This document shows, in pieces, positions 58,430-64,000 of a stretch of 64,000 nt of DNA. The notes under the pieces are model-generated. The model did no database searches. It worked only from the letters and a program-made list of their open reading frames with translations, and had not been told where the DNA came from. Origin of the DNA: Amyelois transitella (lineage: Eukaryota > Arthropoda > Insecta > Lepidoptera > Pyralidae); NCBI RefSeq assembly GCF_032362555.1, contig NC_083507.1:1615001-1679000 (forward strand), read 5' to 3'. How positions within the stretch are numbered: position 1 is the stretch's first letter; each line of letters opens with the position of its first letter. Position numbers and translations under genes: made by a program.

Positions 58430-58500
58430 TTTCTCGGAAGGGTAGGCAGAGACTACATATGTTTACTTGCCACGATTCCTACATACATTTATTCATCCAT
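58430..58500 (-). repeat. LINE 3' end (family B), diverged
   Basis: CTTCTTTCTCGGAAGGGTAGG and ACTTGCCACGATTCC, upstream of the first coding exon of the next gene. Confidence 0.6.
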
Positions 58501-58792
58501 AAAATATTGTTTGTATTTATCCTATCCTTAATACACTTTGGTATTAATTGTACAAAAATAAACCTTTTTAAAACTTTCAGAATATAGATTACCTAGTAAG
58601 TCTTCTTTCCCTAACTTTACTACCTCGACTTTTCCAAAAATTCCATTGCCTCGTTCTTATTCTAAAAATTAAAACTCACAATAAATCCAATCTCAAACTT
58701 GGAACACCGCACCGCCCTATACTGCAGCATTTTCAAGGTTAGATCTCTCAGTGGGCTGCAAGCAGCCGTCGGGCGCACACGATGGGTGCGCG

Positions 58793-61456
58793 ATGACGTC
58801 ACGCGCCGACCACGTCGAGCTCCTGCCGCTGAAGTCGGCTTTGGTGAACAACAACAGGGATGATGACACGTATTACCCGCCCAATAACAATACGCCGTCG
58901 AGCTCGCACGATTATACGCTGCTATCGAAGAGGACGCCGGCGTCGAAGAGGTATTTCTTTTGTCCCGATTATGTTTGATGTTTGAAATTGGAATGTTTTG
59001 TTTTTTTTTTTAAATTTTTTTTTTGTGTATTGTTGCATCAGATGATACGTTTCAGTTAGCCTTATAATTCTTACAATTATTAAAATAGGGGGTTTTTGAC
59101 GTGAATTAATAACTTTAGTAACATTTCAAAAACTAGAAAAGTTTCAACTATTTTGTCCAGCTTGATATTTCGAAGTTTAAGTCTTATTTATTCTATAACT
59201 TACACCTATTCTTCGTATATCTATGAATACTAAATATATTTTGTAAAATTAATATTCTCCTAGTACATTATTCTTTTATATTATCTCTGTCAATAGGAGT
59301 CCTAGTTCTCCCCAAGGATAACTTTACAAATTACAATTAACCACCACAGTTTACAGGCAATACCCAGCATTTCCTTGTTTATGTAACTTTACACCTGTAC
59401 TCAAAACCGGTATGTCTCCAGGCTCCTCTCCCGCGCCGCCCAGCCTGCCCCCACGCCCCTGGTGACACTATGTGGTGCTCCGCCCCCGTCCCGCAGGCGA
59501 GAAGAGCTTGCAGCCTTGGCCAATTTGAGGAAGAAGGTGTCTCCAGCACTGCTCCAGCCAGATAGGTAAAATTGCACAATTTATTTAGTTTATAAGTAAG
59601 TAGGGAGGTCTTTTTTCTTTCTTTTTTTTCTAACTAAGGGATAGGCTTAAAAACTTGAGATTCTTTTTTTTTAGGCGATGGTTAGCAACCTGTCACTATT
59701 CGAATCTCAATTCTATCGTCAAGCCAAAAACTGAACGTGGCCTATCAGTCTTTTCAAGGCTGTTGGCTCTGTCTACCCCACGATGATAGAATTGAGATTA
59801 AAATAGTGGCAGGTTGCTAGACCGTCGCCTAAAAGAAGAATCCTAAGTTCATAAGCCTTTCCCTTAGTCGCATTTTACGACATCTATGGAAAAGAGTGGT
59901 CCTATTTTTTTTATTGGTGCCACGAACCACACGGCACCGATACGGTACGATTTTATGTATGTATCAGTTATTAATCGCGGAAGTAGCTGTAGGTAACAGC
60001 TTGTAACTAAATAATTAAAACAGAGTCAGCTCTTTGCAAATTCCACCCTTTCAAGTGAATTGCGTGTCTCGCGCTAATAAGGTTCAAGGTTCGAGCTTTG
60101 AGTTGATACCGGATGGCACTGATATAATTGAAAGAGTATTTATAGTTAAGAATTAAAACATGTACATTGTATATATTTAAAACTAGCTGTGCTTGCGACT
60201 TCGTCCGCGTGGAATAGTTATTTTGGGCATCATTGAAGCCCTCAAGGATGAATAATTTTCACCGTTTTTTTAACACATTATCCATTATTTCTTCATTCGT
60301 TATAGTTGTTATGTTACATATATATTAGAGTCTTCATCGATAAATGGTCTATTCAACGCAAAAAGAATTTTTCAATTCGAACCACTAGTTTCTGAGATTA
60401 GCGCTTTCAAACAAACTCTTCAGCTTTATAATATTATAGTATAGTATATAGTGACGTCATCTTCGGTAGCAGATGACACCGATATCATTGTAAAGCTATT
60501 TATAGACATGTTCGGTTGCCCTTTGAAAGGAATTCAATTTGAGATCAGGAGATACGTGATGAGAATGCGACTGATCGGGACAGTCAATTGGATTTTTGTG
60601 AGCTAAATGTCACGCTGTGAAGAATTCTTAGTACCATTTTGTGTGTGAAAGTGGAATGTGTATGGCGTAATTATTTTATTTATTCACTAGCTGTGCCCGC
60701 GATTTCGTCCGCGTGGAATAGTTATTTTGGACATCATTGAAGCCCTATAAACTTGGGATTCTTCTTTTAGGCGATGGGCTAGCAACCTATCACTATTTGA
60801 ATCTCAATTCTATCATTAAGCCAAATAGCTGAACGTGGCCATTTGGTCTTCAAGACTGTTGGCTCTGTCTACCCCGCATGGGATATAGACGTGACGATAT
60901 GTATGTATGTATGTATGTATGTATTGAAGCCCTCAAGGATGAATAAATTTCCCCGCTTTTTTCACATTTTCCATTTTTTCTTCGCTCCTAATAGTTGCAG
61001 CGTGATGTTATATAGCCTAAAGCCTTCCTCGATAAATGGTCTATTCAACGCAAAAAAAAAATTTCAATTCGAACCAGTAGTTCCTGAGATTAGCGCGTTA
61101 AAACAAACAAACAAACTCTTCAGCTTTATAATATTAGTATATTAGTATATATTAATGTAGTTACATCAAGGAAAAAAGTAAAAAAAGGTGCCGTGTGGTG
61201 GTGTGCTTACAAACTTGGGATTCTTTTTCAGGCGATGGCAATTCCAAGTTTGTAAGCCCATCCCTTAGCCGCCTTTTACGATATCCATGGGAAGGAGATG
61301 GAGTGGTCCAATTCTTTTTTTGCCGGGAACCACACGGCACTGAATTCCACTGGCAACGAACTCAAGACAATGTCGAATTGTTCCAGGAACAGCAAAGACA
61401 ATAACGAGGCGAAGGCGGAGGAGACGCTCGACAACCGACCCAAGTTGCTGAAGAAG
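58793..61456 (+). CDS. Unrecognised gene, N-terminal 124 residues (3 exons; incomplete)
   Basis: The exon with the start codon is 58752-58950 (acceptor CTCTCAG before it), followed by 59422-59565 and 61387-61456. Phases fit (2, 2, 0). I chose ATG 58793 (MTSRADHVELLPLKSALVNN) because no upstream in-frame ATG exists in the exon, although the frame is open to the acceptor. The protein is Ser/Asn/Pro-rich at first (TYYPPNNNTPSSSHDYTLLS), then basic and probably helical (REELAALANLRKKVSPALLQ) and charged (NEAKAEETLDNRPKLLKK). No membrane segment or known domain is visible. Exon 2 has a second in-frame acceptor at 59496 that would drop 25 residues. I do not recognise it. The remaining exons should lie beyond the window. 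Confidence 0.6.
59630..59937. repeat. Tail-to-tail inverted pair of SINE family A fragments
   Basis: A plus-strand piece (59630-59777) meets a minus-strand piece (59779-59937) at CTACCCCACGATGATAG. Both have lost their tails. The pair could fold as a 150-bp hairpin. Confidence 0.7.
60183..60446 (-). mobile_element. Helitron-like element (family C)
   Basis: CTAGCTGTGCTTGCGACTTC at the left, ATTATAGTATAG at the right; typical interior. Confidence 0.75.
60687..61140 (-). mobile_element. Helitron-like element (family C) split by a SINE
   Basis: The CTAG end is at 60687, and the element resumes after the SINE at ATTGAAGCCCTCAAGG and runs to TTAGTATATTAG. Removing the SINE and one target copy restores a standard family C layout. 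Confidence 0.8.
60747..60922 (+). repeat. 5'-truncated SINE family A nested in a Helitron, with 11-bp duplication
   Basis: ATTGAAGCCCT stands at 60736-60746 and 60923-60933. The SINE starts in mid-body (TATAAACTTGGGATTC) and ends in a (TATG)n tail. The Helitron-like host is therefore older. Confidence 0.9.
61189..61340. repeat. Head-to-head SINE family A hairpin
   Basis: GTGCCGTGTGG at the left and CCACACGGCAC at the right enclose GCTTACAAACTTGGGATTC and its complement GAATTCCAAGTTTGTAAGC-like sequence. It lies 45 bp before the exon at 61387. Confidence 0.7.
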
Positions 61457-61525
61457 GTATGTCACCGTCAAATACTCGTAGTACGAATACTTGGTACCTG
61501 TGTATGTAAATCTTTATTAAAAAAA

Positions 61526-61785
61526 TGTGCCGTGCGGTTACCGGCACTATCGGGACCAAGGGCGACTAAGGGATAGGGTTTAGGGTCCTGTCCATATCTT
61601 TCCCGTGAATGTCGTAAAAGGCGACTAAGGGATAGAGTTTGGGGACCTGTCCGTATCTTTCCCTCGAATGTCGTAAAAGGCGACTAATTGATAAGCTTAG
61701 GTATATACTTGGGATTCTCCTTTTAGCGATGGGCTACCAAACTGTCACTATTTGAATCTCATTTCCATCATTTAGCCAAAATTAA
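61526..61785 (+). repeat. SINE family A with internal triplication
   Basis: The segment GTCGTAAAAGGCGACTAAGGG with its flanks occurs about three times at a spacing of about 60 bp, then the body continues normally. It looks like replication slippage inside a SINE. Confidence 0.7.
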
Positions 61786-61830
61786 TGTGGTATATCCACT
61801 CTTTACTGTCTCGTCTAGTTCTGCTATTCT

Positions 61831-62104
61831 GTAGATGGTCTACGAAAAGTTGTAGATAGTCTACGAAAGCTGCTACAATGTAGATGGTCTACGAAAGCTG
61901 CTACAACGTAGATGGTCTACGAACGCTGCTACAATGTAGATGGTCTACGAAAACTGCTACACTGTAGATGGTCTACGAAAGCTGCTACAATGTAGATGGT
62001 CTACGAAAACTGCTACAATGTAGATGGTCCACGAACGCTGCTACAATGTAGATGGTCTACGAATGCTGCTACAATGTAATTGGTCTACGGAATCTGCTAC
62101 AATG
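61831..62104 (+). repeat. GTAGATGGTCTACG minisatellite, second locus
   Basis: About ten units of 28 bp, consensus GTAGATGGTCTACGAAAGC plus TGCTACAAT, continue the motif seen at 57470. A SINE family A piece (62105-62250) and a Helitron-like 3' end (to 62288) follow. Confidence 0.85.
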
Positions 62105-62288
62105 GACTACGCCATCTCTTTCCTATGAATGTCATAAAAGGCGACTAAGGGATAGACTTATAAACTTGGGATTCTTCTTTTAGGCGATGGGCTAACAAAC
62201 TGTCACTATTTGAATCTCAATTCTATCATCAAGCCGAATAGCTGAAGGAGGCCAATTTACGCGGACGAAGTCGCGGGCAACAGCTAGT
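62105..62288 (+). repeat. SINE family A body plus Helitron-like 3' end
   Basis: CCATCTCTTTCCTATGAATG to AATAGCTGAAGGAGGCC is family A. It joins ACGCGGACGAAGTCGCGGGC and a CTAG end with no interior. Confidence 0.65.
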
Positions 62289-62477
62289 ATTTATATATGG
62301 CAGGTCTTCCTGACTATCAGCGCGTTAATGCGGTATAAAACGGCGATATCGCCAGGAAATGAGTCTCTTCAGGCTGATAATGGCCTGGATTAAGGGCAGC
62401 GAGTCCTAAACGCTGACTCAGCTGATCGGAGCGATAACGTTAATACGACGACGAAGGGCCTCTTGTTATATAAAGTA

Positions 62478-62715
62478 TTAGCTGTGCCCGCGACTTCGTC
62501 CGCGTGGAACAGTTACTTTGGACATCATAGAAGTTTTTAGGGTTGAATAATTTTCTCCGATTTTTTTCACATTGTGCATTATTTCTTCTTTTCTTATAGT
62601 TGCAGCGTGATGATAAATAGCCTTAAGCCTTCTTCGATAAATGTTCTATTCAACACAAAAAGATTTTTTTAATTCGAACCAGTAGTTCATAAGATTAGCG
62701 CGTTCAAACAAACAA
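62478..62715 (-). mobile_element. Helitron-like element (family C), 5' end lost
   Basis: TAGCTGTGCCCGCGACTTCG at the left to GCGCGTTCAAACAAACAAAC at the right; the TC start is replaced by the following duplication. Confidence 0.7.
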
Positions 62716-62716
62716 A

Positions 62717-62902
62717 CCATCTCTCCTCCTCGATCAGGTTATAATGGAATAATATTTTTTTCTGATTGACCTGGGTCATAAATGTTTAACTATTTAAATA
62801 TTCATTATACCATCTCTCCTCCTCGATCAGGTTATAATGGAATAATATTTTTTTCTGATTGACCTGGGTCATAAATGTTTAACTTTTTAAATATTCATTA
62901 TA
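62717..62902 (+). repeat. 93-bp tandem duplication
   Basis: CCATCTCTCCTCCTCGATC begins two near-identical 93-bp units at 62717 and 62810. The unit (TCTGATTGACCTGGGTCATA) derives from a family E SINE interior, and the family E tail follows at about 62903-62960. Confidence 0.82.
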
Positions 62903-62982
62903 AAATATAGCATCGTTAAGTTAGTATGCCATAACACAAATTTCAAACTAACTTTTGGGCTATAAGAGCTGAACGTGGCCCA

Positions 62983-63123
62983 AAGATATCCCGTCTACAT
63001 CCCTTGCAGGGTAGACAGAGCTAACAGCCTTGAAAACAGTGAAAGGCCACGTTCAGTCACAGGTTGGTAGCCCATCGCCTAAAAGTACTATCTTAAGTGT
63101 ATTAGCTTATCCCTTAGTCGCCT
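62983..63123 (-). repeat. SINE family A, internal deletion
   Basis: CCCGTCTACATCCCTTGCAGG joins GGCCACGTTCAGTCACAGG, so about 35 bp of the body is missing; the head is also lost. Confidence 0.65.
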
Positions 63124-63132
63124 AACAAGCTT

Positions 63133-63920
63133 AACGAGAACCATAAAACTTTACAGCCCTCAGCCTTGCACATAACGTATGTATGTCACCGCAAACGCCA
63201 GTATCGTTTTATCGCCTTGGAAACTCTGACCGCGCTGAAAAAGTTGAGACTGAGTGCACTTATATTAAACTCAATAATAACTATGCATGTGCACTTCATC
63301 GCACCACCAACTTATAGTTTTTCTGTTTGGTCAGCCGGTTGACTGGTAGAGAAACCAAACTGCATTAATTCCACCTTTTGTCCATTGTTTTGTGTAATAA
63401 AGTTTTAAATAAATTAATTAATAAATAATTTCATACATACATAACATCACGTCTATATCCCTTGCGGGGTAGACAGAGCCAAAAGTCTTGAAAAGACCGA
63501 AAGGCCACGTTCAGCTGTTTGGCTTAATGATAGAATTGAGATTCAAATAGTGACAGGTTGCTGGCCCATCGCCTATAAGAAGAATCCCAAGTTTATAAGC
63601 CAATCCCTTAGACGCCTTTAACGGCATCCATGGGAAAGAGATGGAGTGGTCCTATTCTTTTTTCTATTGGTGCCGGGAACCACACGGCACTAATTACACA
63701 ATAATTTCATGAAAAAAATATGTTTTACATACTGTGGTGTATCGTGTGGTTTCCAGCGCTTTAGAAGTTTAAAATGAAACAAGCTTTATGAGAACCATAC
63801 AACTTTACAGCACCCAGCTTTGCACACAACGATTGTCGAACCGCGAACGCCAAGAGCGTGTAATTGTAAAACGCCTTGGTAACTCTAACCGCGCTGTAAA
63901 AATTAAGACGCAGTGCACTA
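63133..63920 (+). repeat. Direct repeat pair flanking a SINE
   Basis: Sequence at 63133-63260 (AACCATAAAACTTTACAGCC, GACCGCGCTGAAAAAG, GCAGTGCACT-like end) recurs at 63776-63920 with moderate divergence. The interval holds AT-rich DNA and a family A SINE. I do not recognise the repeated unit. Confidence 0.65.
63433..63691 (-). repeat. SINE family A, near full length
   Basis: From the (CATA)n complement to GGTGCCGGGAACCACACGGC. AATAATTTCAT lies directly on its left and again 9 bp beyond its right end, so the target duplication may extend slightly differently. Confidence 0.82.
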
Positions 63921-64000
63921 AAACGTATGTCATAATTCTTGAAATACATTCATCTTTCTTATTTTTTCTTTTTTTTTTCGCTAAATAAATAAATAAAGAA

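Noticed and set aside
61831-62104. Regular palindromic repeats considered as CRISPR-like
   Set aside because: The units are contiguous with no unique spacers, and the DNA is eukaryotic.

Overview
This window is nuclear DNA of an insect, almost certainly a moth or butterfly. The genes are split by introns with GT/AG splice sites, the background is AT-rich, and introns and spacers are filled with short dispersed repeats that look lepidopteran. These include Helitron-like elements running from 5'-TC to a CTAG 3' end behind a GCGGACGAAGTCGCGGGC hairpin, SINEs ending in (TATG)n, and tRNA-derived SINEs. I cannot name the species.

Layout: (1) 1765-5767, minus strand: a complete five-exon gene for NUBPL/Ind1, the mitochondrial Fe-S carrier for complex I. 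(2) 6385-10915, plus strand: a complete eight-exon homologue of human C6orf136 (DUF2358), head-to-head with NUBPL. (3) 20108-26556, plus strand: a complete six-coding-exon MVB12 gene (ESCRT-I subunit with MABP and UMA domains), probably with an untranslated first exon near 12005. (4) 26557-32599: a gene-free AT-rich spacer holding a hAT-type MITE. (5) 32600-54148, minus strand: SMG7, the 14-3-3-like nonsense-mediated-decay adaptor, in at least 20 coding exons. One conserved internal exon appears to be missing and the splice phases break at that point. (6) 54804-56478, plus strand: a three-exon BTB/POZ protein gene, head-to-head with SMG7. (7) 58793-61456, plus strand: the first coding exons of a gene I do not recognise, which continues beyond the window or into exons I could not find. 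The rest, to 64000, is repeats.

The genes do not form a pathway. They are ordinary housekeeping genes for complex I assembly, endosomal sorting and mRNA surveillance. Two gene pairs start about 600-650 bp apart and may share promoters.

The most unusual material is repetitive. Tandem arrays of constant period (142 bp x5, 125 bp x6, 128 bp x6) and a 43-bp minisatellite lie in introns. The 125-bp and 128-bp arrays each copy the 3' end of a coding exon together with its splice donor. A SINE family and a LINE family share a 3' tail, and several SINE copies have clear target-site duplications. I saw no CRISPR array, operon, prophage or defence system, and nothing that convincingly counts as a wholly new biological system.
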